Position numbers and translations under genes: made by a program. Shown here in pieces: positions 1 through 8,442 of a stretch of 64,000 nt of DNA (the stretch's first letter is position 1; every line of letters starts with the position of its first letter). The notes below the pieces were generated by a model, which was not told the DNA's origin, made no database searches, and saw nothing but the letters and a program-made list of their open reading frames with translations. The stretch is from Natronoarchaeum philippinense. Its GTDB lineage: Archaea; Halobacteriota; Halobacteria; Halobacteriales; Natronoarchaeaceae. Location: assembly GCF_900215575.1 (NCBI RefSeq), contig NZ_OBEJ01000001.1, positions 620,001-684,000 on the forward strand, given 5' to 3'.

Positions 1-579
1 GCCCGCCAGATCGAACGGGAGTTCTGGGACGCCGAGGCTGGGACGATCTACTACACGCCGGCGAGCGGCGAGGAACTCGTCACCCGACCACAGGAACTGC
101 GCGACCAGTCGACGCCGTCGAGTCTCGGCGTCGCCGTCGAGGTGTTGCTCTCGCTGGATCACTTCGTCGGCCACGACCGGTTCGCCGAGATCGCCGAGAC
201 GGTGCTCGGAACCCACGGCCAACGCACGACTTCCAGCCCGATGGAGTACACGTCGCTGGTGCTGTGTGCCGACCGACTCCACACCGGTTCGCTCGAACTG
301 ACTGCCGCCGGCGACGGGTTGCCGGCGTCGTGGCACGACCGCCTCGCCGAGACGTACCTTCCCGATCGACTGCTGGCGCCGCGTCCGGCGACCGACGACG
401 AACTCGACGAGTGGCTCGACGAGTTGGATCTCGACGAGGCGCCGCCGATCTGGGCCGACCGCGAGCACGTCGACGGCGAGCCGACGCTGTACGCCTGTCG
501 CTCCTTTACCTGTTCGCCGCCGGTCCACGGCATCGACGAGGCCCTAGAGTGGGCTGAAGATCTGGCGCCGGACGCCTGA
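1..579 (+). CDS. YyaL/SPATA20-type (DUF255) protein, C-terminal part
   Basis: The frame is open from the left edge, so only the last 192 codons are visible. The segment ends with ACRSFTCSPP followed by a short helix, which is typical of the C-terminus of DUF255 proteins. These carry an N-terminal thioredoxin-like domain followed by an alpha/alpha barrel related to sugar epimerases. The visible part would be the end of that barrel, and the catalytic Cys region lies outside the window. The cellular role of the family is poorly defined. The next gene is convergent, 21 bases away. Confidence 0.75.
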   Translation, partial: ARQIEREFWDAEAGTIYYTPASGEELVTRPQELRDQSTPSSLGVAVEVLLSLDHFVGHDRFAEIAETVLGTHGQRTTSSPMEYTSLVLCADRLHTGSLELTAAGDGLPASWHDRLAETYLPDRLLAPRPATDDELDEWLDELDLDEAPPIWADREHVDGEPTLYACRSFTCSPPVHGIDEALEWAEDLAPDA

Positions 580-600
580 TCGGGGCCGCCGACCCCGCCA

Positions 601-1767
601 TCACCCGGCCGAATCGGACACATCAGACAGGCCGTCGGCGTCGTCGCCGGAGCCCTCTGTCGGCGTCGAAGTCGCCGCCGGCGGCTCGTTAACTTCGCCG
701 TCGGCGTCGTCCACGGAGGGCCCCGTCACAGTCTGTTCGGCTGGCGTCGTCCCGGCCTGTTCAGCCGGTTTCTCGATCAGTCGGTCGTACTCCTCGACGT
801 AGGTCCTGACGGTCGCGGTGAAGACGCCGAGCACGACCGGGCCGACGAACAGGCCGACGAAGCCGAGCACGTAGACGCCGCCGAACACGCCGAGCAAGAT
901 CAGCCCGGGATTGAGGTTCGCGCGCCGGTCGATCACGATCGGACGGACGAAGTTGTCGACCGAACTCACCACGAGTAGGCCGTATGCCGCGAGCAACAGG
1001 CCGTCTGCGGTGGCCCCGATCGCAAGCAGGTACGCCGACGCCGCGCCCCAAACTGCGAACGCGCCGATCAGCGGTAGGAGGCCGAGAATGATCATCACGA
1101 ACGTCCAGAACGCGACCTTCGGGATGCCGGCAACCCACAGGCCGACGCCGCCGACGAGTCCCTGAAAGACCGCGACGAGGATGTGGCCGATCACGACGCC
1201 CCACGTCGTCTGTTCGATCTGGTCGTACAACTCCTCGGAGACCGGCTCCGCAAGCGGCGAGTGCTCCATCGTCCACTCGACGAGATCGGGACCGTCCCGG
1301 AGCGCGTAGTAGACGAGGAAAAACAACAGGCCAAATCCCATCCCCGTGTGCATCGCCGTGGCGAACACGTCACCGACGCTCCCCGTCAGCAGGTCGATGC
1401 CGTCCTGCCCCGCCGATCGGAGGTGCGGTTCCAGCGCCACGTCGAGGCCGAACTGCTCGGCGAGCGACGCCTCGATCGCGGCGATCTGGAGGTCGATATT
1501 ACCCCGCGCCAGCGAACGCATATCGCGGACGAGACGGATGCCGACGTACGCCAGCGGCACTACCACGACGAGAACCGACGACAGAATCAACAGGACCGCG
1601 GACGTACGGCCGCCGACGCGCGGCGTGAGGCGCCGATGAAGCGGCGAGAGCAGGTACGCGAGCACCGCCGCCCCGAGCACGAACTCGACGAACGGCAGGA
1701 CGACGACGAACGCGACGATCGCAGAGGCGGCGATACAGGCGAGCAAGAACCCCTGCTGTCGAGTCAT
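601..1767 (-). CDS. AI-2E family transporter (PerM-like permease)
   Basis: A predicted 388-residue integral membrane protein. Paired hydrophobic segments lie at the N-terminus, a soluble loop is at about residues 80-150, and a block of five or six membrane segments follows. The late part has the family-typical SSVDNFVRPIVI and a Gly-rich helix. A hydrophilic acidic tail of about 55 residues ends the protein. The family exports or exchanges small solutes (AI-2 or Na+/H+ in bacteria); the substrate here is unknown. I chose the ATG at 1765-1767 (MTRQQGFLL) because the upstream in-frame extension is Pro/Arg-rich and lacks a membrane segment. Confidence 0.85.
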   Translation of the reverse strand: MTRQQGFLLACIAASAIVAFVVVLPFVEFVLGAAVLAYLLSPLHRRLTPRVGGRTSAVLLILSSVLVVVVPLAYVGIRLVRDMRSLARGNIDLQIAAIEASLAEQFGLDVALEPHLRSAGQDGIDLLTGSVGDVFATAMHTGMGFGLLFFLVYYALRDGPDLVEWTMEHSPLAEPVSEELYDQIEQTTWGVVIGHILVAVFQGLVGGVGLWVAGIPKVAFWTFVMIILGLLPLIGAFAVWGAASAYLLAIGATADGLLLAAYGLLVVSSVDNFVRPIVIDRRANLNPGLILLGVFGGVYVLGFVGLFVGPVVLGVFTATVRTYVEEYDRLIEKPAEQAGTTPAEQTVTGPSVDDADGEVNEPPAATSTPTEGSGDDADGLSDVSDSAG

Positions 1768-1848
1768 GACAGGTCGTTGTTCCGGCGGGGGTAAAAAGGT
1801 CGGTCTCGCGCGTGCGTGGTTCGGCGCCGCGGCCAACTACACGAAAGT

Positions 1849-1859
1849 TTAATATTTAT
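1849..1859 (+). promoter_or_regulatory. TATA box for the MTH865-like gene
   Basis: An A/T-only stretch (TTAATATTTAT) in a G+C-rich background, centred about 26 bases before the ATG at 1880. This spacing fits a leaderless haloarchaeal transcript. Confidence 0.7.
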
Positions 1860-1879
1860 CGCCACACGAGTGTTCCCAC

Positions 1880-2131
1880 ATGGCAGACAAAGCCGAACTC
1901 CGAGAACAGATGATCGACGCCTTCGAAGGTGCTGACTACCCGATCTCCAGCCCGATGGACCTCGTCCCCGCGCTGCCGAACGGTCCGGGAACCCGCTTCG
2001 AGTCCGGCGACTTCTCGATGACGGCGATGGAGCTCAACACCAAGCTCTCCGGCGGGGACTTCCCCTACGACTCGGCCGACGCCTTCGTCGACGACGTGCT
2101 CGACCAGCTCGAAGAGAACGACCACCTCTAA
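1880..2131 (+). CDS. MTH865-like small protein
   Basis: An 83-residue acidic protein beginning MADKAELREQMIDAFEGADY. The pattern is an N-terminal helix, then a segment with PNGPGTRFESGDFSMTAMEL, then a C-terminal helix FVDDVLDQLEEN. It resembles the compact all-helical MTH865 fold described from Methanothermobacter. Function is unknown in the family. A strong TATA box just upstream and the family-length protein support a real, probably well-expressed gene. It is monocistronic. Confidence 0.75.
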   Translation: MADKAELREQMIDAFEGADYPISSPMDLVPALPNGPGTRFESGDFSMTAMELNTKLSGGDFPYDSADAFVDDVLDQLEENDHL

Positions 2132-2174
2132 GCCGTCGCACCGCCGAGCGCCGTTCGGTCGATTTTCCCGCAAG

Positions 2175-2184
2175 CTTATTTATA
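2175..2184 (+). promoter_or_regulatory. TATA box for the acidic protein at 2207
   Basis: CTTATTTATA, centred 27 bases before the ATG, consistent with a leaderless message. Confidence 0.7.
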
Positions 2185-2206
2185 GGTCCGATCCGCACAG
2201 TCGTGC

Positions 2207-2734
2207 ATGCCCGAAATCGAGATCACGGACGCCCAACGCGAGTATCTAGAGCGCCTTCGATCTGACCTCGCCGAGGACGTCGAGTACGGCCACGTGCGCC
2301 CACGAGACGCGCTCCAGTTTCTCATCGACGCCCGAGAGGGAGAGGACGCAATCGCGGACGCCACAGCGGCGGCCGATAGCGCAGACGCCACTGAGTCCGG
2401 GGACGCCGACGAGGAGGACGCCGATAGCGAGGAAACTGCCGACGACGATGAGGCCAGCGACGCGGATGTCGATACTGAGGTGGCCGACGACGAGGCCGAA
2501 AGTGACGACGAAGCCGTCACCGAAGATGCCGAGGACGAGCCAAAGGAAGCCCCGGCGCCGACGCCGGGCGGCGGCGACCGGCTGAACGCGATGATGCAAC
2601 TGCTCGACACCCACGACGACAAGTGGCGCGAGGGGTCGGGCGACGCGCGCTACGAGGTCGATCTCCCCGACGGCTCGACCGAGACCGCCAACACGAAAGA
2701 CGACGTGCGCGCGCTGCTTTTCAAAAACTACTGA
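2207..2734 (+). CDS. Haloarchaeal acidic protein of unknown function
   Basis: A 175-residue protein in three parts. Residues 1-50 form a folded N-terminal domain (starts MPEIEITDAQREYLERLR) with the look of a helical DNA- or protein-binding segment. Residues 50-120 are a disordered run of Asp, Glu and Ala. Residues 125-175 form a conserved-looking C-terminal domain ending TKDDVRALLFKNY. Two ordered ends joined by an acidic linker suggest an adaptor, but that is inference and I do not recognise the family. It has its own TATA box and converges with the protease gene at 2762. Confidence 0.65.
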   Translation: MPEIEITDAQREYLERLRSDLAEDVEYGHVRPRDALQFLIDAREGEDAIADATAAADSADATESGDADEEDADSEETADDDEASDADVDTEVADDEAESDDEAVTEDAEDEPKEAPAPTPGGGDRLNAMMQLLDTHDDKWREGSGDARYEVDLPDGSTETANTKDDVRALLFKNY

Positions 2735-2761
2735 GTCCACCGGCCGTCGGCGTCGCCGCGT

Positions 2762-3400
2762 TCAGACCGGCAGCCAGCCCAGTCGCGTGATCGCAAGGTA
2801 GGCGGCGACGACCGACGGAACGAACACGGCGGCGAAGACGGCTTTGCTCCAGTCGAGCACGGTCTTCCCGTCGAGCGGGCCGAAGGGAATCATGTTGAAC
2901 GCCGCCAGAAAGACGTTGATGAACACGCCGAATGCGCCGGCGCTGGCCAGAAAGTCCACCGGTGCGAACGCAAGCGGCAGGAAAATCGCCGCCAGCACCA
3001 GATTGGTCACCGGGCCGGCCAGCGCGATCAGGCCGTTCTCTCTGGGCGTGATCCGGCCGCGGTGGTAGACAGCACCCGGCGCGGCGAAGATGAACCCGAC
3101 GAACGCGCCCATCAGCGCTAAAAATAGCATGCTGTAATCGGCCCGGAACGCCGCCTGCTGGCCGAACCGCACGGCGACGACCTTGTGCGCGAGTTCGTGT
3201 AGCATGAAGCCGACGCCGACTGTCAGGACACAGAGCACGACGACATCGACGAAGCCGGGTGCGAAGAAGGCGGCCGGTCCCGTCAGGAAGACGGCGAACG
3301 CGCCCGAGAGGACGATCCACGCGACAGCCAGATCGCGCAGTTCTCGTTGGCTAAAGGACAGCGAGCCGCGGCGGCGGCCGGCCGGACTGATGCCAGCCAT
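2762..3400 (-). CDS. Site-2 protease family (M50) membrane metalloprotease
   Basis: A 212-residue polytopic protein with the zinc-binding HELAH (residues 68-72) at the start of a membrane helix and a late NMIPFGPLDGK motif holding the third ligand Asp. Both signatures are diagnostic of M50 site-2 proteases, which cut membrane-embedded substrates. It has no PDZ or CBS domain, so it is the minimal core. It starts one base after the stop of the TraB-family gene, so the two are almost certainly co-translated. The substrate is unknown, but a role in membrane protein quality control or signalling with TraB is a reasonable guess. Confidence 0.88.
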   Translation of the reverse strand: MAGISPAGRRRGSLSFSQRELRDLAVAWIVLSGAFAVFLTGPAAFFAPGFVDVVVLCVLTVGVGFMLHELAHKVVAVRFGQQAAFRADYSMLFLALMGAFVGFIFAAPGAVYHRGRITPRENGLIALAGPVTNLVLAAIFLPLAFAPVDFLASAGAFGVFINVFLAAFNMIPFGPLDGKTVLDWSKAVFAAVFVPSVVAAYLAITRLGWLPV

Positions 3401-3401
3401 C

Positions 3402-5171
3402 TCAGCGCACCGCCTCGACGATCAGTTCGGCGCTGTTGCGCGCGCCCGAGAGCAGTTCCGACGTGATGCCGCTGATGCCGCCGATCTCGGGTGCCATCGC
3501 CGGGACGACGACGGTCGCAAACAGGAAACTGGCGATGATGCTGCCGATGTTGGTCATGGCGACGACCATGATCAGCCGGAACAGCGGCACGTCGAACATC
3601 CGCTGGAGCAGGTCGGGCAGCGGGCTCTCGGTGTCGTCGAGAATCTCGTTGAGCCGCTGGATGTCGCTGACGTTGACCGGTCGCTGGCGCAGTTCGACGT
3701 AGCCGGCGAACCAGCCCGGCGCGAGCATCGGATTGATGCTCGTGAGCCACGCGACGGCGCCGCCGACGCCCGCGCTCAGCCAGCGCGCGCCGGCGAGACG
3801 AGCCATCCCGAACGCGAAGACGCCGTTGATCAGGAACCACGCGCCAAAGAGCTGCAACAGGAACGTGTCCTGTACGCCGGCCATCAGCAGGAGGAAGAAG
3901 AACGCGGCAAAGCCGAGCGTGAACAGGTAGCCGACGACTTTGCCGATCGAGAAGCGGCGTCCGGACGCCGTTCCGGAGATCGACTCGATGTCGGGAAGCT
4001 CCTCGGGCGCATCGAGGTAGCGCTCGATTCCGGCACGATGGCCGGCGCCGACGACGGCGACGACATCGTAGCCCTGCGAGCGCAGCGTGTCGAGTCGGCT
4101 GGCGATGAAGGCGTCACGCTCGTCGATCAACGCCTCGGCGCCGCCGGGGCTGAACCGGCGGAACTCCTCCATCATCGCCGAGACCACGTCGCCGTCGGTC
4201 AGCGACTCGATGTCGAACTCCTCGTCGAGTTCGTCGTCGACCTCCTCGACGCCGGTGCCGAGCACGAGGCCGGCGACGGCGCCGAGCGCAATGCCGACCA
4301 GCCCGCCGAGGGCAGCGCCCGAGAGGAGCCGAATCACCGTCTCGCCGACGGCCACGAACGACCCGGAACCGACGACGCCGGCCGGAAGCGGGTTGCCGAA
4401 CGCGAGGGCGACGCCCGCTCCGGCGCCCGCGAGGACGCCGAGCAGCAGTCGAAACGAGAACCCGTCGATGGCGTCGCCGAGCGGTCCGGGCGGGCGTATC
4501 GACGGCAGGACGAACAGGCCGACGCCGAGGCCGAAGACGGCGCCGCCGACCAGCCCGCCGAGTAACTGCAAGGCGGCGGTGCTCGTGACGCCGAGCGTAA
4601 AGAGCCCGCCGAGTCCCAGCGCGGGCGCGAGGAACTGGCCAAACAGCGCGCCCAGCGCCATCCCGACGCCGGCGCCGCCGACGAGTCCGAGCGTCAGCGG
4701 GTCGGTGATACCGACGGCCAGCCCGCCGATGAGTTTGAACTTCTCGCCAAGCGTGAGGCGCGTCCAGAAGCGCTGCATCGTCACCTGAATGTCCCGGTCG
4801 ACCAGCGCGACGCCCAGCCCGAGTTCCTCGGCCGTCTCGGTGGCGGCTTTCATGTCGGCGCCGGGTTCGATGTCGAAGCGATCTCCCATCCGCGACTGGA
4901 CGTACGACAGCATCCAGTAGGCCAGAAACTGAAAGACGGTGTTGCCGCCCAGCAGGTCCTTCGCCTCGATGTCGGCGGCGGCCTCACCTTTCATCTGGCG
5001 ATAACGGCCCTCGTCGAGTTCGACCGCGACGACATCGGGGCGGGACTCGCGGATCTCGTCTTCGACCCGCGCCGCGCTCTCGGCGGATACGTGGGCGGTG
5101 CCGACCACGGTCACGCTGCCCGGCGTGTCGGGATCGGCCGGCGCGCCGTCCGGCTCCGCAGGCTCGGTCAT
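3402..5171 (-). CDS. TraB/GumN family membrane protein
   Basis: 589 residues. The N-terminal TraB domain has VVGTAHVS (residues 22-29), a DVVAVELDEGRY segment, and around residue 375 VGAGHRAGI. These are the conserved Gly-His and Glu positions thought to form a metallohydrolase-like site. A Gly/Ala-rich membrane region interrupts the domain (about residues 150-310) and more membrane helices follow at the C-terminus. TraB in enterococci shuts down pheromone activity, which led to a proposed peptidase role; function in archaea is untested. It is the first gene of a two-gene operon with the site-2 protease. A TATA-like box (5196-5203) lies 28 bases before the ATG. Confidence 0.85.
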   Translation of the reverse strand: MTEPAEPDGAPADPDTPGSVTVVGTAHVSAESAARVEDEIRESRPDVVAVELDEGRYRQMKGEAAADIEAKDLLGGNTVFQFLAYWMLSYVQSRMGDRFDIEPGADMKAATETAEELGLGVALVDRDIQVTMQRFWTRLTLGEKFKLIGGLAVGITDPLTLGLVGGAGVGMALGALFGQFLAPALGLGGLFTLGVTSTAALQLLGGLVGGAVFGLGVGLFVLPSIRPPGPLGDAIDGFSFRLLLGVLAGAGAGVALAFGNPLPAGVVGSGSFVAVGETVIRLLSGAALGGLVGIALGAVAGLVLGTGVEEVDDELDEEFDIESLTDGDVVSAMMEEFRRFSPGGAEALIDERDAFIASRLDTLRSQGYDVVAVVGAGHRAGIERYLDAPEELPDIESISGTASGRRFSIGKVVGYLFTLGFAAFFFLLLMAGVQDTFLLQLFGAWFLINGVFAFGMARLAGARWLSAGVGGAVAWLTSINPMLAPGWFAGYVELRQRPVNVSDIQRLNEILDDTESPLPDLLQRMFDVPLFRLIMVVAMTNIGSIIASFLFATVVVPAMAPEIGGISGITSELLSGARNSAELIVEAVR

Positions 5172-5291
5172 CTACGGCGTCGTACACGCGGCGGGGTTTT
5201 ACGCTTGTCGAAGCCGAAGGTCGGCGTCGAAACGCGCCCCGATCGATCCGTCGAGAACGGTCCCGTCGACGGCGAGTCGGTGCAGTCTTTC

Positions 5292-5312
5292 CGCCCCGCG
5301 TCGAACGGGGCG
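5292..5312 (+). promoter_or_regulatory. Hairpin immediately before the thioesterase start
   Basis: CGCCCCG (5292-5298) and CGGGGCG (5306-5312) form a perfect 7-bp stem with a 7-base loop, ending two bases before the ATG at 5315. If transcribed it would mask the start codon region; otherwise it could be an operator. Confidence 0.4.
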
Positions 5313-5314
5313 CC

Positions 5315-5761
5315 ATGACGAGGCTGAGAGAGACGCTCCTCGAAAACCGAACCATCGTCCAGCCGAACCACGCCAACATGCTCGACACCGCCCACGGGGG
5401 GAACGTGATGAAGTGGATGGACGAGGTCGGAGCGATGTCCGCGATGCGGTTTGCCGGGGAGACCTGCGTCACGGCGCGGATGAACCGCGTCGACTTCGAG
5501 AGCCCGGTCAGGGTCGGCGACACGGCGCTGATCGAGGCGTACGTCTACGCGGCGGGCACGTCCAGCGTCCGTGTCAGAGTCAAGACCTATCGAGAGAACC
5601 TGACGACCGGCGAGACACAGCCGACAGCCGACTCGTTTCTGGTGTACGTAGCCGTCGACGACGACTGGAACACGGTGTCGGTGCCGGAGCTACGCGTCGA
5701 CTCGGATCGAGAAAGGAAGCTCCGCGACGAAGCTCTCGCCGGCGAAAACGGCGGCGACTGA
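5315..5761 (+). CDS. Acyl-CoA thioesterase, hotdog fold
   Basis: A 148-residue single hotdog domain. The characteristic N-terminal motif NMLDTAHGGNVMKWMDEVGA (residues 21-40) holds Asn, His and Asp residues lining the active site of YciA/BACH-type thioesterases. RVDFESPVRVGD follows, the usual strand after the central helix. The protein would hydrolyse medium- or long-chain acyl-CoA to fatty acid and CoA in the cytosol. Haloarchaea use fatty acids in catabolism rather than membrane lipids, so a role in beta-oxidation or CoA recycling is more likely than lipid synthesis. It is convergent with the small gene at 5769. Confidence 0.85.
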   Translation: MTRLRETLLENRTIVQPNHANMLDTAHGGNVMKWMDEVGAMSAMRFAGETCVTARMNRVDFESPVRVGDTALIEAYVYAAGTSSVRVRVKTYRENLTTGETQPTADSFLVYVAVDDDWNTVSVPELRVDSDRERKLRDEALAGENGGD

Positions 5762-5768
5762 GCCGCGG

Positions 5769-5993
5769 TCAGACGCTGTGTTCCGCGGCGCCGCCGCGGC
5801 GTCGATACCACCAGATCAGTCCCTGCGCGGCCACGCTGGCCGCGGTCGAACGGTACGCCAGCGCGGCCAGCCCGACGAACACTGCGCCGAGTTTGGTGTC
5901 GCCGCGACTGAACTCGCGGCCCGCCTGCGCGAGCGCCGACAGGGCGGTGAACGCGCGACTCTTCTTCGAGCCGAGGAGGCGTTTGAGGACCAT
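5769..5993 (-). CDS. Small haloarchaeal hypothetical protein
   Basis: A 74-residue basic and hydrophobic protein starting MVLKRLLGSKKSRAF, with a hydrophobic stretch at about residues 35-60 and an Arg-rich end. I chose the ATG at 5991-5993 over one six codons upstream because a TATA-like GCTTTTCAC (6016-6024, minus strand) sits 27 bases before it. Probably a peripheral or single-span membrane protein; function unknown. Confidence 0.6.
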   Translation of the reverse strand: MVLKRLLGSKKSRAFTALSALAQAGREFSRGDTKLGAVFVGLAALAYRSTAASVAAQGLIWWYRRRGGAAEHSV

Positions 5994-6078
5994 ACCGTCG
6001 ATGGGACCCACAGAGTGAAAAGCTCGGGGGAGAAGGTGACAAGTACCGCGCTGCCGGAGTGGCGATCAATTCTCCGAA

Positions 6079-7377
6079 CTACCGGCTAACGACGACGCCG
6101 TCCTCCCCGACGACGACCGCGCGCTCGCCCCGAACGTCGACGCCCTGGAACGCGTCGTCCTCGAACGTGTGGCGTTCCCAGTCGGCGTCCTGCGTCGATC
6201 GCTCGAACACGCCATCCTCGCCGCAGGCCACGGCGTCCTCCCCGTCCCGAGCGATCCCGGTCAGCTCGTCGTCGAAGAGCCGATCCGGCGTCCACGCCCG
6301 GCCGTTATAGCGGTGGACGACGCCGTCGTCGTCCGCGACGACGCAGTCGTCTCGGTCGGTCGCCGCTATATCCGTCGGTGTCCCGTCCGCACCGTCGAGT
6401 CCGACGGCGGCAAACGACTGCCCGGCGTCGGTCGTCTCGAAGACGCCGTCGTTCGTGTCACAGCAGTACGCCAGCGTGGTATCGACCAGTTCGACGCCGC
6501 TCAGACTCGACCCGCTCCCCGGCGTCACCGGCGACGCCCACGACGGGCCGTCGTCGCCGAACTCGCCACAGAGCACCTCGCCGGAGCCGTTGATCAGCAG
6601 GATCGTCTCCTCGCCCGCGGGCCCGCCGACGGCGACGCCAGACCAGTTGTCCGTGATGCCGTCGGGCGCCGTATAATCGACGTGCTGCCAGTCGTCGGCG
6701 TCGAGTCGCCCGAGCGCGCCGCTGTCGCCCGCGACCCAGACCGCGGCGCCATCGGCGGTGGCGTCGACGCCGACGAGGTCCTCGCCCTGCGCCGCGGGAC
6801 CCTCCGCCAGCGCGACGGTCCACTCGCCGCCTCGCTCGGCGAGGACGACGCCGCCGTCGCCGACGGCACAGGCCCCGCCGTCGGTGAGTGCGGCGTCCCG
6901 AAGATCGAGATCCGTCGGGCCGTTCGTTCGTTTCCACTGACGATCTGGCTCGGCATCGCCGCGGTTCGGCTGGGCGTCTTCGCCGGCTCGCTGGTCGCCG
7001 TCGTGGATCGGTTGGGCGTCCTCGTCGGCACGGTCAGTGTCATTCTCGGCCGGTTCGACCGGCCGCGATCCCGCTTCGTCCGACCCTGATCCCGCCTCGA
7101 TCTGATCGACGCGGCGCTCCGGCTCGCTCTCGTCGGTCGTTTGGCCCGCATCGCGCTGTCCCTCGACGATGTCGGCCGCGTCGCCGCCGTGGACGAGATA
7201 CAGGACCACGGGCGGGACGAGATACGACGCCAGCGCGAGCGCGACGAACCAGCGATTGACGAACGTCAACAGTCCGAACGCGGTCAATCCCGCGGTTGCG
7301 ACCGCGTGGACCCACGTCTTCGTGTAGCGACGAAAGAACGCGACGAACCCGTCTTCGGACGACTGCACGTCGCTCAT
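6079..7377 (-). CDS. Membrane-anchored beta-propeller-like protein
   Basis: 432 residues. The N-terminus has two hydrophobic segments (about residues 25-60), followed by an acidic low-complexity linker (65-145). The rest is a chain of short strands with repeated patterns such as GVVLAERGGEW, GVFETTDAGQSF and GVFERSTQDADW. The spacing and the TTDAGQSF-type Asp-box resemble BNR/YCF48-like propeller repeats. The propeller probably faces the cytoplasm or the surface depending on topology, which I cannot settle. Ligand and role are unknown. A TATA-like GGTTATCC (minus strand, about 7400-7407) precedes the start. Confidence 0.65.
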   Translation of the reverse strand: MSDVQSSEDGFVAFFRRYTKTWVHAVATAGLTAFGLLTFVNRWFVALALASYLVPPVVLYLVHGGDAADIVEGQRDAGQTTDESEPERRVDQIEAGSGSDEAGSRPVEPAENDTDRADEDAQPIHDGDQRAGEDAQPNRGDAEPDRQWKRTNGPTDLDLRDAALTDGGACAVGDGGVVLAERGGEWTVALAEGPAAQGEDLVGVDATADGAAVWVAGDSGALGRLDADDWQHVDYTAPDGITDNWSGVAVGGPAGEETILLINGSGEVLCGEFGDDGPSWASPVTPGSGSSLSGVELVDTTLAYCCDTNDGVFETTDAGQSFAAVGLDGADGTPTDIAATDRDDCVVADDDGVVHRYNGRAWTPDRLFDDELTGIARDGEDAVACGEDGVFERSTQDADWERHTFEDDAFQGVDVRGERAVVVGEDGVVVSR

Positions 7378-7434
7378 GCTCTCCCATCGGGGCTGGACGG
7401 GGATAACCGCTGGCCACGGGCAGGATCGGGCGGT

Positions 7435-8442
7435 CTAGTAGCCGCCCTCAGCCTCCGATCCGTCGATCGGTCCCGCGAAGACGCCGTAGAGGAACTTGAA
7501 GTACCACAGCACGAGCAACAACACCGGCAGGCCGAGCACGGTGACGAGGTTGAGTGCGAGCGGCGACACCACGGCGGCCTCGACCGTGAGCCTGCTGGCC
7601 GGGTAGATCGTCGGATACAGCAACCGGGCGACGAGAGCGACCAGCAAGGCCGAGAGCCCCAGCGTGCTGGCGAACCAGAGCCGATGGCGGCCCAGCCGAG
7701 CGAGGGCGATGCCGCCGACGCCCAGCGCGACGCTCCCGAGCACGACCGCGACCGCCGACGGCGTCAGCAGGAGGCTCCGCACGCCGGAGGGGTCCGTCCA
7801 GAAGACGACGGCGAGGAGAGCGACGACGCCGCCGAGGTACGCGAGCGTCGACGCCGTCCCGTACCGGACCATGTCGGCAGCGAGCGAACCTCGCGTCTTC
7901 GCGGCGACGAAGGCCGCACCGCTGGCCAGCGAGAGCGCGACCAGCCCGATCCCGGTGAGGAGACCCGGGACGCTGAACGCGGGTATCCCGAAGATCCAAC
8001 TCCCGACGAGCATCCCCAGCAGCAGCGGCGTGATGGTGCTCCCGAAGACGAACAGTCGATCGCAGATTTGTTGCCAGTGCTCGTCCTCGCGTTGTTCCCG
8101 GAGTTCGGGCGAGACGCCGCGGAACACGAGCCCCATCACGATGGCGATGGCGAGCAGGTAATGCTCGCTGAGCAGTCGCGAGTAGATCGGCGGGAACGCC
8201 GCGAGCAGCGTGGTCCCGAAGGCGACCAGCCACACCTCGTTGGCGTCCCAGACCGGACCGAAGGCCGCGAGCAGCGTCTCGCGGTCGTGCTCGTCACGGG
8301 TGGCATACAGCATCCCGATCCCGAAGTCGAACCCGTCGAGGGCGACGTACATCGCGAGCGTGAACATGACGACGCCGAACCAGATCGTCGGGAGCGACGG
8401 GACGAGGTACTGCTCGGCCGAGAGCAGTAGCGGGCTACTCAT
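7435..8442 (-). CDS. cydB: Cytochrome bd-type quinol oxidase, subunit II
   Basis: 335 residues and about eight or nine membrane helices. The N-terminus has ALDGFDFGIGMLY and VWDANEVWLVAFG, conserved motifs of CydB. This subunit pairs with CydA to reduce O2 to water using quinol, without proton pumping. The ATG (8440-8442) lies inside the end of cydA with an 8-base overlap, so translation is coupled. No cydC/D-type ABC genes or cydX are seen nearby, and no other oxidase is in the window. Confidence 0.93.
   Translation of the reverse strand: MSSPLLLSAEQYLVPSLPTIWFGVVMFTLAMYVALDGFDFGIGMLYATRDEHDRETLLAAFGPVWDANEVWLVAFGTTLLAAFPPIYSRLLSEHYLLAIAIVMGLVFRGVSPELREQREDEHWQQICDRLFVFGSTITPLLLGMLVGSWIFGIPAFSVPGLLTGIGLVALSLASGAAFVAAKTRGSLAADMVRYGTASTLAYLGGVVALLAVVFWTDPSGVRSLLLTPSAVAVVLGSVALGVGGIALARLGRHRLWFASTLGLSALLVALVARLLYPTIYPASRLTVEAAVVSPLALNLVTVLGLPVLLLVLWYFKFLYGVFAGPIDGSEAEGGY

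Noticed and set aside
3183-4565. A 460-codon frame antisense to the TraB-family gene.
   Set aside because: Arg/Asp/Glu-rich, motif-free composition typical of shadow frames; TraB motifs lie on the other strand.
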